Shown: positions 1 through 8,300, counted from the stretch's first letter. The stretch is 42,954 nt of DNA from Treponema sp. UBA1793 (GCA_002314445.1 DCFX01000070.1:10240-53193), one strand, 5' to 3'. Numbers and translations: made by a program. Notes: a model not told the origin generated them from the letters alone.

Positions 1-29
1 TATTGATTTTCTACAAGCTTAAATTCCAT
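1..29 (-). CDS. Possible 5' end of a gene running off the left edge
   Basis: On the minus strand an ATG at 29 opens MEFKLVENQ and runs out of the window without a stop. A GAGG lies 10 bases upstream. Nine codons are too few to identify a product, so this is only a candidate for the next gene downstream of the phosphoesterase. Confidence 0.2.
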
Positions 30-120
30 AATACAACTACCTCAATTCCGATTTTTGTTCATTCCTAAGTTGTGGTTTTTCTTCCCGGAAGCATATTTTT
101 ATAAAAGGTTTTTACTACAA

Positions 121-1371
121 TCAGCGTGAAACTGACAATTTTACAGATGAGAAACCTTTCCCCGTTTCATACAGGAAAATCTCACCACCATGATCCTGCT
201 CTTCATCATTAGACACATGTAACCAGCCTCCGGTATTCCAGAGGTTGTATGAATTTCCATTATAATCAAATGTAGCATGGGCTTTAGAATCAATTGGTTG
301 ATGAGTATGGCCAAATAAAATAGTATTCACCGGGCAGAAGGTAGTTCCCATTTCTGTTTCCACTTCCTTGATCTCTTTCATTGTAGAATCCAGAAAACGT
401 GAAATACGGTGCCGGGCTTCTTTGTTTTTTTCCAATTCTGCCAAAAAATTTGAACTGCGGACTGTCTTCAATTCACTGATAATCTTGTACGTAAAACCTT
501 CGATAATCAGTCGATCGATACACTTCGGCATAAACGGGATGCTGTAGCGTTTCAGGATTTCATCGCTTAAACGATGAATATATTCGTGCATTAAAATGCA
601 TCGCCCGCTGGTTACATCTTTCTCAAGTTCAAGAATAACATCTGTAAGAGGGCCTGCCTGCCCAACACCGGAAGAGCCCAGTTGCCCTAAGGGGAAATTG
701 ACTGCAATAAAATCTTTCATGGTTAATATTTCTGTTTGTCGTGTAAGTATCTGATATAATTCCCCTAAGGCTGCCCAATATGTTTCAAAATATTGGCCAT
801 GTGTCATAAGGATACTATTTTCATCCGTTACGAAATAAACGTTAGGAAAAGGAATAATAAAATTAATGGGATCATCGGGTGATATCAGTGAATCAAGAAA
901 CATACCACCATATGGCTGTGCTCGTTCTTTGTTCCGGCGGACACCACGCAAATAAAAGCTGTTGTTTTTTTCAGTTCTGTCGTCAATGACAAGTGGAACA
1001 CTCATACGAAACTTTTTTGGAAGTTTACCCAGTTTCATCCGATTTATGATATTGGCTTCATATTCAATAGTGTGCCAGACATCATAGTCGTGATTTCCAG
1101 GACAATAAATCACATTGCCATCAGGCTTGAGAACGCGCTGTTCTTTCAACTGCGTAAAAAAGTAACGGGCAATCGCATACACATCCCCATAGTCATTAAT
1201 TGCAAAATCAAGCATATCGCCAAGGATGATAATAAAATCGTTATCTTTTCCAAGCGCATCAAGAAAGTCCGTAAGATTGAAACCACTGTGGATTTTTCCG
1301 CTTTGATCCATAAATGCAAGAGTACACTCTGGATCGCCTAAGTGAGTGTCAGACAGTACCGCGAACCGCAT
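121..1371 (-). CDS. Calcineurin-like metallophosphoesterase
   Basis: Protein of 416 residues. The N-terminus has the first dimetal-binding motif, SDTHLGD (Asp8, His10). It is followed by GDMLD near residues 51-55, GNHD near 92-95 and a C-terminal GHTH near residue 355. Together these are the full motif set of the calcineurin-like phosphoesterase fold, which hydrolyses phosphomonoesters or diesters with two metal ions. No signal peptide or membrane segment is seen, so it should be cytoplasmic. It is longer than YfcE-type phosphodiesterases because of a middle insert of about 200 residues with no motif I recognise, and the substrate cannot be read from sequence. A GGAGG ribosome site precedes the start. 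The 241 bases upstream hold no gene, only a minus-strand TATAAT-like box at 1488-1493. Confidence 0.9.
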   Translation of the reverse strand: MRFAVLSDTHLGDPECTLAFMDQSGKIHSGFNLTDFLDALGKDNDFIIILGDMLDFAINDYGDVYAIARYFFTQLKEQRVLKPDGNVIYCPGNHDYDVWHTIEYEANIINRMKLGKLPKKFRMSVPLVIDDRTEKNNSFYLRGVRRNKERAQPYGGMFLDSLISPDDPINFIIPFPNVYFVTDENSILMTHGQYFETYWAALGELYQILTRQTEILTMKDFIAVNFPLGQLGSSGVGQAGPLTDVILELEKDVTSGRCILMHEYIHRLSDEILKRYSIPFMPKCIDRLIIEGFTYKIISELKTVRSSNFLAELEKNKEARHRISRFLDSTMKEIKEVETEMGTTFCPVNTILFGHTHQPIDSKAHATFDYNGNSYNLWNTGGWLHVSNDEEQDHGGEIFLYETGKGFSSVKLSVSR

Positions 1372-1612
1372 AATAGTACACCTCCTTCTAATTGATTATA
1401 TTTTTCAGCGAAAAAGCACCATTTAAACTTCAGCGATGATCAGCGTTATTACTACAAAATATATTGACTCTTACATTCCCGATATCAATTATATCCCATT
1501 TGTCCGGCAAAAACTTGTCCCATAGGTACAATCTGTCTGAGGGAATTTCCAATGCGGTGATTCATTTTTTTATATTTGGAATCCAATTTATTTATATCAT
1601 AGTCCCGTGCAG

Positions 1613-2053
1613 CTATTCAGGAATTTCAATTCGCGTGCTGCATCGATTACCGCCCATCATTTTTGATTCGGTAATCGTGACCTTTACCGGTTTACCCAGA
1701 AATACAGAGAAAGTATCTTCCTGGAAGCGCTTACAGCAATACTTACATAATCCTTCCTGAGGTTGTTCTGATGACGCTAATGCGCATGCGCATTTGTCAA
1801 CCACCCTGCCTGTCAGAATGAGTTCGTTTTTATCCTTTCCGTATTCCAGTTTTTCCCAATACGGAGATAAATTTTTAACATTCACATCATCAATAACTTT
1901 TTCTATATTTTGACCAATGCTATTCACCCATTCTATGGATTTCAAAAAACACTCATGTCCTAATTTCGCAAATATTTTTTCTGAGATATCTTCTGACAAA
2001 TCCGTATCTATATATGAAAACACCCTTTGTAATTGAGTTTGGTTTAGGTCCAT
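1613..2053 (-). CDS. Cysteine-rich protein of unknown function
   Basis: Protein of 146 residues. I chose the ATG at 2053 (MDLNQTQL) over an in-frame ATG at 2104 because GGAGG lies about 8 bases before it. The N-terminal half looks helical. The C-terminal half has a cysteine cluster (CACA, then CKYCCKRF) and ends in a G-x-x-C-x-x-x-I-x-IPE pattern. That kind of ending occurs in small cytosolic ligand- or metal-binding domains of the V4R type, but the match is too weak to name a family. It is oriented like the downstream phosphoesterase and is separated from it by 241 bases, so co-transcription is possible but not shown. Confidence 0.7.
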   Translation of the reverse strand: MDLNQTQLQRVFSYIDTDLSEDISEKIFAKLGHECFLKSIEWVNSIGQNIEKVIDDVNVKNLSPYWEKLEYGKDKNELILTGRVVDKCACALASSEQPQEGLCKYCCKRFQEDTFSVFLGKPVKVTITESKMMGGNRCSTRIEIPE

Positions 2054-2369
2054 TCCTCTTTCCTCCATATATTCTGCGCCGTGAAAGCGGCGTCTGCCCG
2101 GCATACAATATGGTGAGCCTCAGATCTGTTGTAAACCGCGGATTTACGACAAACTTGAGTCAACACACAAGCTGTACGGATACCGCAAACAGCGGAAGTC
2201 CATCAATGGAAAGTATACTTTATTCAGTCGATGTTTGTAAATTCACTACTTTTTCAGAGGCCTCCGGGTGCAGCGGCAAGCGATCACGACATCAGCTTTA
2301 TTTTTGCACCGTCGACCGAGTCGAAGGAAAAAATACGGAAGACTGAATGGGAAAGGATAAGGAGACGGC
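2054..2369. other. 316-base stretch without a recognised gene
   Basis: This stretch separates the minus-strand cysteine-rich gene from the plus-strand catabolic locus and must hold both promoters. Open frames cross it, but none has a ribosome site or a recognisable protein. A near-palindrome around 2131-2147 (GTAAA, CCGCGG, TTTAC) is the only local symmetry I see. Confidence 0.5.
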
Positions 2370-2477
2370 ATGCCTGGGCAGATGACAGTAATATACAATT
2401 CTTATATAGTTTTTTTGTTTATTGTGTCCATGTTTGTTTTTTTATCTGTCGGTATAATAAAATCAGACGGAGTATAA
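2370..2477 (+). CDS. Possible 35-residue single-pass membrane peptide
   Basis: The ATG at 2370 is preceded by a good ribosome site (AAGGAG, 5-base spacing). It opens 35 codons ending in TAA at 2475. After MPGQMTVIYN comes one strongly hydrophobic segment of about 20 residues, ending in a short polar tail, KSDGV. The next gene starts 9 bases later and its own GGAG is 14 bases away, so translation may be coupled. It matches no family known to me. It could be a regulatory leader peptide, a small membrane protein associated with the flavoprotein, or chance; hydrophobic short frames are common in T-rich DNA. Confidence 0.4.
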   Translation: MPGQMTVIYNSYIVFLFIVSMFVFLSVGIIKSDGV

Positions 2478-2486
2478 TGTATATTT

Positions 2487-3152
2487 ATGGAAGAGAAACT
2501 GCTGTTGGGAATATCCGGAAGTCCACGAAAAGGACGTAACACGGACAGGGCGCTGGAAGCTGCCCTGCAGGAAGCCGAAGCGGTTCCCGGAATAAAGACA
2601 AGAATACTTTATTTAAGGGATTATCCGCATATTCATGATTGTATCGGCTGTTATGCCTGCTGCGGAGAAAGTGCGCACAGGGATGGCGGTATACACGCAT
2701 GTCCGACGTTCAGTAACGACGATATGGAGAAAATTTATCCTGACCTTGCGGCCTGCGCAGGTCTTATTCTTGCGTCGCCTGTCTATTTCGGAACGGTTTC
2801 CGCATTGATGAAGCGGTTTATGGATCGTACGGAGGGACTGCTCAGGTACGGGCAGAGCAAGTATCAGTATGCTCTGCAGCATAAAATCGGCGGGGGGATT
2901 GCCGTAGGCGGCAACCGGAATGCGGGTGAAGAATGGACAATACAGACGATGCATTATTTTTTCCTTATACATGATATGGTTGTTACCGGGTCGGGCGGTA
3001 TGCCTACGCCGGGATGTTATATCGGCGGCGGCGCGACGACATGGCCAAACGATAAAAAGAAGCAGAGTGCAGTGGAAGATGATGCGCTGGGTCTGCAGAG
3101 CTGCAGGAATCTGGGACGCAACATTGCGGAAACAGTAATGCGTATGGGTTGA
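2487..3152 (+). CDS. NADPH-dependent FMN reductase / Fe-S flavoprotein-like
   Basis: Protein of 221 residues with a flavodoxin-like fold. The FMN phosphate loop GISGSPRKGRNTD (residues 8-20) and the ASPVYFGTVSALMKRFMDR region near 95 are typical of the NADPH-dependent FMN reductase family. A cysteine cluster (Cys52, Cys55, Cys58, Cys59, then Cys72) resembles the C-x2-C-x2-C-x4-7-C site of iron-sulfur flavoproteins, but the last spacing is longer, so cluster binding is plausible rather than certain. It probably moves electrons in the cytoplasm. It leads the catabolic locus and ends 7 bases before the dehydrogenase gene, which implies co-transcription. The start has only a distant GGAG. Confidence 0.88.
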   Translation: MEEKLLLGISGSPRKGRNTDRALEAALQEAEAVPGIKTRILYLRDYPHIHDCIGCYACCGESAHRDGGIHACPTFSNDDMEKIYPDLAACAGLILASPVYFGTVSALMKRFMDRTEGLLRYGQSKYQYALQHKIGGGIAVGGNRNAGEEWTIQTMHYFFLIHDMVVTGSGGMPTPGCYIGGGATTWPNDKKKQSAVEDDALGLQSCRNLGRNIAETVMRMG

Positions 3153-3159
3153 GTGCTGT

Positions 3160-4128
3160 ATGAATGAGATTGAAGTACTGTTTACCGTACCATTTGACAA
3201 CGAATTCCTTGAACGGGTAAAAGCGTTGGGGTATCACGTTTCATTCATAGCGGAAGAATCATTGACCGCCGCTGATTTGGAATTTCCGTATGAGGTACTT
3301 GTCTGTTTTAATCCGTTTCATGATAAACCCTGCGGATGTTTTGATTCACTGCGCTGGATACAGCTTGTAAGCAGGGCTGTGTCGCAGGTGCCTGAATATC
3401 TGCTGGAAAAAAAATCACTAAGGATCACCGACAACGGGGGTGCTACTTCCATTCCGATTGCAGAATCCATAATTTGTTATCTGCTTCAGATATTCAGAAG
3501 GACGAGAGCATTTGACGTAAAACAGCAGAAGTTGATATGGGAACGTGATACGGACGTGCAGGAGATTTTCGGTAAGAAAATCGGAATTCTTGGAACGGGA
3601 AATATTGCGCAGGAAACTGCGAAACGTCTGAAAGTTTTCGGAGCATCAGTCTCCGGTATAAACAGGAGCGGCCGTAATCCTTCATCTTTTTTTGATGATG
3701 TTGCAGCGGCTGGCGATAAAGAAGCGCTTTATTCGCTGTACAGGTCATGCGATGTAATAATATCTACTTTGCCGGAAACGGAAGAAACTTTTCATATGCT
3801 TGATGAAAGCGCATTTGCAGGGATGAAGAAGGATGTTGTATTGATTAACATATCCAGAGGGCGTGTTATCAATGAAAAAGATCTGATACATCGTCTGTCG
3901 CAGGGGTTTTTCAGAGGAGTTGCTCTTGATGTGTTTGAGGAGGAACCGCTGTCTGAATCAAGTCCTCTGTGGCATACGGACAGGGTTATTATTACTCCTC
4001 ATAATGCTTTTTATTCGAACCTGTATCAGCGCCGTATATCCGGTGTGGTATATGAAAACTGCAGGCTGTATGCAGAACGCAGAGCTGCTGAAACAGGGGA
4101 CTGTTCCGGACCGTTCACGCACAGCTGA
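3160..4128 (+). CDS. D-2-hydroxyacid dehydrogenase family protein
   Basis: Protein of 322 residues, the usual length for this NAD-dependent family, which interconverts 2-oxo acids and D-2-hydroxy acids. The Rossmann motif is GILGTGNIAQ (residues 142-151). Catalytic residues are present: Arg233 in NISRG, the Glu in DVFEEEP, and His281 in ITPHNA. The nucleotide loop reads GTGNIA where many homologues have GxGxIG. In this locus it could reduce the oxo acids made by the two aminotransferases and so serve as a fermentative electron sink. The substrate is not predictable from the sequence. It follows the flavoprotein by 7 bases and is followed by a strong hairpin. Confidence 0.9.
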   Translation: MNEIEVLFTVPFDNEFLERVKALGYHVSFIAEESLTAADLEFPYEVLVCFNPFHDKPCGCFDSLRWIQLVSRAVSQVPEYLLEKKSLRITDNGGATSIPIAESIICYLLQIFRRTRAFDVKQQKLIWERDTDVQEIFGKKIGILGTGNIAQETAKRLKVFGASVSGINRSGRNPSSFFDDVAAAGDKEALYSLYRSCDVIISTLPETEETFHMLDESAFAGMKKDVVLINISRGRVINEKDLIHRLSQGFFRGVALDVFEEEPLSESSPLWHTDRVIITPHNAFYSNLYQRRISGVVYENCRLYAERRAAETGDCSGPFTHS

Positions 4129-4150
4129 CGACTGTGTTATTATATATGTA

Positions 4151-4197
4151 CGCGTAACGGAAATGGAAAGTGCAGAACATGCCGTTTCCGTTACGCG
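4151..4197 (+). terminator. Long inverted repeat before the PucR-type gene
   Basis: Arms 4151-4166 and 4182-4197 pair over 16 positions with one G-U (13 outer pairs are perfect: CGCGTAACGGAAA) around a 15-base loop. GCTTTTTACTG follows, so it can act as an intrinsic terminator after the dehydrogenase gene. The perfect symmetry 30 bases before the regulator start also allows an operator role. Confidence 0.5.
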
Positions 4198-4226
4198 GCT
4201 TTTTACTGTGGAGGCTGGAAGTATAC

Positions 4227-5450
4227 ATGTATATTACACTGTCCAAACTGCTTGCGGAACCGGTTATGAAAGATCTGCATGTGTTGACTATGAAGAATGT
4301 TCTTGAAGACAGAATTGTCAGAGGTGTTCAGATTCTGGAAGGTGCTGATGCATGGCAGAGTGTCGGAAACGGTGAACTGATTTTTCTTTCAGGAATCGGA
4401 ATGGAATCAGTTGAGACCGGGCTGATTGATGTTGTCAGGAAGATTGAGAAAAAGAATGCGTATCTTGTGCTTCGTACCGGGAAATATATTATGGAGGTTC
4501 CCGAATCTGTTGTAAACGTCTGCAGGGAATGTCAGGTCATACTGCTTTCGCTGCCAGTGGACGTAAAGATGCAGCCGGTCACCAGAAGAATATACGAGCT
4601 GCTGTTCGAAGAGGAAAACAGCCGTCGGACAGTGGATGCATTGATGAAAAGTCTGGCAGGAGGAACGTATTCGGCCGAAGAAGCGGAAAAAATTTATCAG
4701 CTTGGTTTTTCCCAGGAGCAGTATCACATTGCGGTTGCTGTCTGTATTGATCACAGTTTTGATGTCAGGGGAAAAACGGAACGGGGAAATTATGTAAGCA
4801 CGCTGGCAGCGGTACGTAATCAGCTTGCGGTTGTCCTGAGAAGGAAGAAGCAGGAACTCGTATTTTCCACAATCGACAACGGAATCATCTATGCGCTGAT
4901 TGACAACCGTGATTCCTGTACCGACAAAAAAAATCTTACAAGCATCTTTCGCGCTCTGGAAAAATTCGTAAAGGAATCTTTTCCTGATGTTACGTGCAGC
5001 ATGGGAATCGGCACACCTTTTTTACAGCTGTCGGGGTGTGAAAAAAGCGTGAAGGAAGCAGTACGTACGCTGCAGATTGTATATGTGTGCCGCAGGACCG
5101 ATGCAATCCGCTGTTATGACGATATAGGCATTTACAGACTGCTGTTTGAATTGCAGGACTGGGAGGAATTTGAACGCATCAGAGACGGCATTTTCGGAAG
5201 ACTCGTCACGCACGACACGGAAAAGAATGAGAATCTTCTGATAACGCTGGAAACATATCTGGAATGTGACAGAAATATAGGTGTAACTGCACAGAAAATG
5301 CTCGTGCACCGGAATACGCTGAAATACCGGCTGAACAAAATTGAAGAAATTCTTTTGTGTGATTTATCCGATGTGAATACCTGCTTTAATCTCAGACTGG
5401 GTTTTAAGATAGACAAGTTTCTGGAAAGTGAACGTATGCGGTTTCAGTAG
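4227..5450 (+). CDS. PucR-family transcriptional regulator
   Basis: I start at 4227 (MYITLSKLLAEPVMKDLHVL), 407 residues. PucR N-terminal domains begin with this kind of segment, and GGAGG and GGAAG lie just upstream. The order is an N-terminal PucR ligand-sensing domain (residues about 5-125), a GGDEF-like middle region and a C-terminal PucR-type helix-turn-helix. The last contains LETYLECDRNIGVTAQKM followed by VHRNTLKYRLNKIEEIL. PucR controls purine use in Bacillus, but the family also governs amino acid and amine utilisation. Its position inside the catabolic locus makes it the likely local regulator, responding to the imported substrate. It ends 37 bases before the first M20 gene. Confidence 0.9.
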   Translation: MYITLSKLLAEPVMKDLHVLTMKNVLEDRIVRGVQILEGADAWQSVGNGELIFLSGIGMESVETGLIDVVRKIEKKNAYLVLRTGKYIMEVPESVVNVCRECQVILLSLPVDVKMQPVTRRIYELLFEEENSRRTVDALMKSLAGGTYSAEEAEKIYQLGFSQEQYHIAVAVCIDHSFDVRGKTERGNYVSTLAAVRNQLAVVLRRKKQELVFSTIDNGIIYALIDNRDSCTDKKNLTSIFRALEKFVKESFPDVTCSMGIGTPFLQLSGCEKSVKEAVRTLQIVYVCRRTDAIRCYDDIGIYRLLFELQDWEEFERIRDGIFGRLVTHDTEKNENLLITLETYLECDRNIGVTAQKMLVHRNTLKYRLNKIEEILLCDLSDVNTCFNLRLGFKIDKFLESERMRFQ

Positions 5451-5487
5451 TTTTTGCATAGTATATGAGGAATACAGGGTTAAAATA

Positions 5488-6657
5488 GTGACTGAACAAA
5501 TTGACAAAAAAGAGATTGCGGAACTGACGAGAGAACTCATAACCATACCGTCTGTCACGGGAACGGACGATGTACGGAGAGCTCTTGAATTTGCGCAGAA
5601 TTGGCTTAAAAAAGCACAGATTGATGCGGAAATGGTCTGCCTTCACGGTGTTCAGAATTTAATTGCGGAAGTGGGTACGGACAGCGGCTCCTGCCGGAAT
5701 CTTTTATGGGTATCGCATATGGATGTCGCTCCTGCGGGAAATTTTTTTGACTGGAAGCATCCGCCCTTTTTCGGATACGAAGAGGGAGATTTTTTGTACG
5801 GGCGGGGAGCCTGTGATGCAAAGAGCTGCGTGGCTTCCATGCTTATGGCGCTTGCAAAACTGAAAACGGAAGAAAAGAATCTGCCCGGAAGAATTATACT
5901 GATGCTTTCGGGTGTGGCTGAAAGCGGAAATGAAAACGGTATTGAGGGAATGCTTCAGAAATATCCCGGGCATTTTGATGCTGCTATTGTCGGGGAAGCA
6001 ACCGATATGTGTATTGAAATTGCCCAGCGCGGGCTTAGATGGATAGAGATACGGCTCAGCGGTATTGCCAGCCATGCAGGGAGGCCTTCGCTCGGATTGA
6101 ACGCAATCGGAGAAGCGGGGAAAATTCTGAACGCGTTCAACGGATATGTGTTTCACCAGCGGAACGATATTTTTGAATCGGGAGCGCAGCAGCCGAGTAT
6201 TTCAGTCAATAAAATCCATGGAGGAACTCAAAACAATCTTCTTGCGGAAGAATGCAGGATGATTGTGGACCGCAGAATGATCCCGGGAGAAACGGAACAG
6301 TCGGTTATGGATGAAATTAAAGGAATTGTCCGTTCTGCCGTCGATCCCAGATGCAGGGTCGAATACCGGATTCTGGGCAAAGGATGGGATCCGTATATTC
6401 TTGATGACAACGAACGGATTGTAAGAGTACTCAGGAGTGCATACCGTGATGTGATGAATACGGAACCAGTCGTGAGAGGCAAGGGAACGTGTACCGATGC
6501 GTCACGGATTTTTCAACAGGGGATTCCTGTCGTGATATTCGGACCGGGTATCCCGTTCGAGTCCCATATCAGCAACGAGAAAGTCAGCATGGAGCGGATC
6601 GCCCGGATGGTCGGAATTCTGGTGCATTCTGCACAAATTTTCTTTTTGGAGCACTGA
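5488..6657 (+). CDS. M20 amidohydrolase paralogue lacking the general-base Glu
   Basis: The start is a GTG at 5488 (389 residues), chosen because CAGGG lies 8 bases upstream and the N-terminus then aligns with the second M20 protein of this locus. This is the ArgE/DapE/ACY1 family of dizinc amidohydrolases. Metal ligands are intact: His77 and Asp79 (SHMDVAP), Asp110 (GACDAK), Glu145, Glu170 (VGEATD) and the late His in FESHISNEK. The central motif reads GVAESG, whereas the paralogue has GDEETG in a gapless alignment. The first Glu, the catalytic base, is therefore Ala144 (GCT at 5917-5919). The enzyme may be inactive, regulatory, substrate-binding, or use another base. The rest is strongly conserved, which argues against simple decay. 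Confidence 0.88.
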   Translation: MTEQIDKKEIAELTRELITIPSVTGTDDVRRALEFAQNWLKKAQIDAEMVCLHGVQNLIAEVGTDSGSCRNLLWVSHMDVAPAGNFFDWKHPPFFGYEEGDFLYGRGACDAKSCVASMLMALAKLKTEEKNLPGRIILMLSGVAESGNENGIEGMLQKYPGHFDAAIVGEATDMCIEIAQRGLRWIEIRLSGIASHAGRPSLGLNAIGEAGKILNAFNGYVFHQRNDIFESGAQQPSISVNKIHGGTQNNLLAEECRMIVDRRMIPGETEQSVMDEIKGIVRSAVDPRCRVEYRILGKGWDPYILDDNERIVRVLRSAYRDVMNTEPVVRGKGTCTDASRIFQQGIPVVIFGPGIPFESHISNEKVSMERIARMVGILVHSAQIFFLEH

Positions 6658-6708
6658 ATCGACAAAAACCAGTAGAAGATTTTGTACAGCGTACATATAT
6701 CTTCTCTG

Positions 6709-6722
6709 TATTTTTTATATTA
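6709..6722 (+). promoter_or_regulatory. 14-base motif shared by both transporter loci
   Basis: TATTTTTTATATTA occurs here and identically at 36086-36099. At both sites CTTCTC lies one or two bases before it, and a terminator hairpin begins 17-23 bases after it. It contains TATATT as a possible -10 box. A small palindrome, TGTAC-AGC-GTACA, lies upstream at 6683-6695. Confidence 0.3.
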
Positions 6723-6745
6723 AAATCTGTAAGTGATGAACAACG

Positions 6746-6791
6746 AAGACGTTGGTTTTTCCGGAAACGGAATGACTGACGTCTTTTTTTT
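6746..6791 (+). terminator. Intrinsic terminator or attenuator before the ABC operon
   Basis: Arms starting AAGACGT (6746-6752) and ending ACGTCTT (6779-6785) extend inward through G-U pairs and one U-U mismatch. They reach TTCCG-GAAA-CGGAA (6759-6772), a stable GNRA-type loop. Eight T residues end the element at 6791. It lies 88 bases after the M20 stop and 19 bases before the permease start, so any promoter at 6709-6722 would have to be read through it. Confidence 0.72.
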
Positions 6792-6810
6792 GCACACGGA
6801 GGAACAAAGC

Positions 6811-7470
6811 ATGAATTTTTCAAAACTGGTTCCATATGTATGGATGATTGGAGACGGTCTGCTTATGACGATTAAGCTGACTCTCCTGTCGGCTGCATTC
6901 GGTTTTTTTATTGCAGTGATACTAGTCCTGATGGCAATATCGAAAAAAAAGATACTGGTGAAATTCGTAGAAGTGTATTCCACAGGTATCAGAGCAATGC
7001 CGATGCTGCTGCAGCTGTTTATCGTATATTTTGCCTTTCCCCAGATTCTTGGAAACATGTTTAATTTGTCTGCATATTCGGCGGCAGTAATTGCGCTTTC
7101 CTTTAACGGGGCGGCTTATTATGCCGAAGTGATGCGCGGCGGAATAATTTCAATCGATAAGGGCCAGAAGGAAGCTGCAAAGGCTCTGGGAATGGGACGG
7201 GGAAGAATCCTTACAGGTATTATATTTCCGCAGGCGATGAAACGGATTCTTCCGTCCATGCTGAGCGAGTTTGTGCTGCTGTTCAAAGAGACGTCGCTCG
7301 TATCTCAGATAGGGGTAAAGGATTTGTTCTATACGGGAACAACTATAGGGAAAAATACATATTCGCTGTTTGAGCCGTATATCGCAGTAGCAGTGATTTA
7401 TTACGTGATTGTCATGCTTATGGCATACGGAACGTCTCTGATCGAAAAACGGCTCAGAGTAAGCGACTGA
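6811..7470 (+). CDS. Amino acid ABC transporter permease (HisM/GlnP type)
   Basis: Protein of 219 residues from the ATG at 6811, which has GGAGGA 7 bases upstream. It has several membrane segments and a conserved cytoplasmic loop for the ATPase (KEAAKALGMGRGRILTGI, ending with LPQ-like FPQAMKR). This is the inner-membrane permease of the family-3 (polar amino acid) uptake class. The second permease of the same system is at 9218. The ATPase gene begins 17 bases after this stop. The neighbours indicate import of an amino acid derivative for the flanking hydrolases. Confidence 0.93.
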   Translation: MNFSKLVPYVWMIGDGLLMTIKLTLLSAAFGFFIAVILVLMAISKKKILVKFVEVYSTGIRAMPMLLQLFIVYFAFPQILGNMFNLSAYSAAVIALSFNGAAYYAEVMRGGIISIDKGQKEAAKALGMGRGRILTGIIFPQAMKRILPSMLSEFVLLFKETSLVSQIGVKDLFYTGTTIGKNTYSLFEPYIAVAVIYYVIVMLMAYGTSLIEKRLRVSD

Positions 7471-7487
7471 AAAAGGTGAGTGGCATT

Positions 7488-8234
7488 ATGGAAAAGAACG
7501 ATGAAATAATACGGATCAACAGTCTCGGTAAAAAGTACGGCATGCTGGAAGTTTTTAAAGACATTTCTCTGAACGTAAACAGGGGAGAGGTTGTTGCCGT
7601 TCTGGGGCCGTCCGGTTCCGGTAAATCAACTATGCTCAGATGTATCAATCTGCTGGAGAAACCCGACAGCGGAGAAATTATTGTGGAGGGGGAAAAAATT
7701 ACCGGCAGGCTTTCCAGAAAAGAGGTAAATGCACTGCGTACGAAAGTCGGTATGGTCTTTCAGCATTTCAATCTTTTTCCCCATATGACAGTTCTGCAGA
7801 ATATCACGTATGCACCGAGAAAAGTTTTGAAACAGTCGAATGCAGAAGCAGAGCGGAATGCCCGCAGACTGCTTGTGCAGGTGGGACTGGAAAGTAAAGC
7901 GGACACGTACCCGAGTAAAATTTCCGGGGGGCAGAAACAGCGTGTGGCTATTGCACGCGCCCTCGCGATGAATCCCGACGTACTTCTGTTCGACGAACCT
8001 ACTTCTGCTCTTGATCCTGAGATGGTTAAGGAAGTTCTGAATGTTATCCGCAGTCTTGCTGATTCGGGAATTACGATGATGATCGTGACGCATGAAATCG
8101 GATTTGCAAAACAGATTGCGGATAAAATCTGCTTTATAGATAACGGGCAGGGAACGGTATATACACCTGCAGAAGAATTTTTCAGCAACTGCAAGTCGGA
8201 GAGGGCACGCAGGTTTCTGGAACAGATCATGTAA
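7488..8234 (+). CDS. Amino acid ABC transporter ATP-binding protein
   Basis: Protein of 248 residues. The ATG at 7488 has AGGTGA 8 bases upstream. All ATPase motifs are canonical: Walker A GPSGSGKST, Q-loop VFQHFNLFPHMT, signature SGGQKQRVAIARAL, Walker B VLLFDEPTSALD and switch His in VTHEIGFA. This is the GlnQ/HisP subfamily and energises the two permeases of this locus from the cytoplasmic face. The intact DEP and His contrast with the degenerate ATPase of the second transporter at 36177. Confidence 0.95.
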   Translation: MEKNDEIIRINSLGKKYGMLEVFKDISLNVNRGEVVAVLGPSGSGKSTMLRCINLLEKPDSGEIIVEGEKITGRLSRKEVNALRTKVGMVFQHFNLFPHMTVLQNITYAPRKVLKQSNAEAERNARRLLVQVGLESKADTYPSKISGGQKQRVAIARALAMNPDVLLFDEPTSALDPEMVKEVLNVIRSLADSGITMMIVTHEIGFAKQIADKICFIDNGQGTVYTPAEEFFSNCKSERARRFLEQIM

Positions 8235-8245
8235 AAGAATTTTGT

Positions 8246-8267
8246 TCTGAAAGCATGTGTTTTCAGA
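8246..8267 (+). other. Intercistronic hairpin before the binding-protein gene
   Basis: TCTGAAA (8246-8252) pairs with TTTCAGA (8261-8267) around an 8-base loop. No T run follows, so it is not a classical terminator. Such hairpins between ATPase and binding-protein genes often set mRNA stability so that the lipoprotein is made in excess, but this is an inference. Confidence 0.3.
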
Positions 8268-8300
8268 CAGAAAAATATAATTAACGAACAGGAGAAACGT

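Noticed and set aside
2014..2346. 110-codon plus-strand open frame before the flavoprotein gene
   Set aside because: It starts inside the minus-strand cysteine-rich gene, has no ribosome site and no recognisable sequence.
4227..5450. Purine catabolism as the role of the locus because of the PucR regulator
   Set aside because: No xanthine dehydrogenase, uricase or allantoin gene is present, and PucR-type regulators also control amino acid use.
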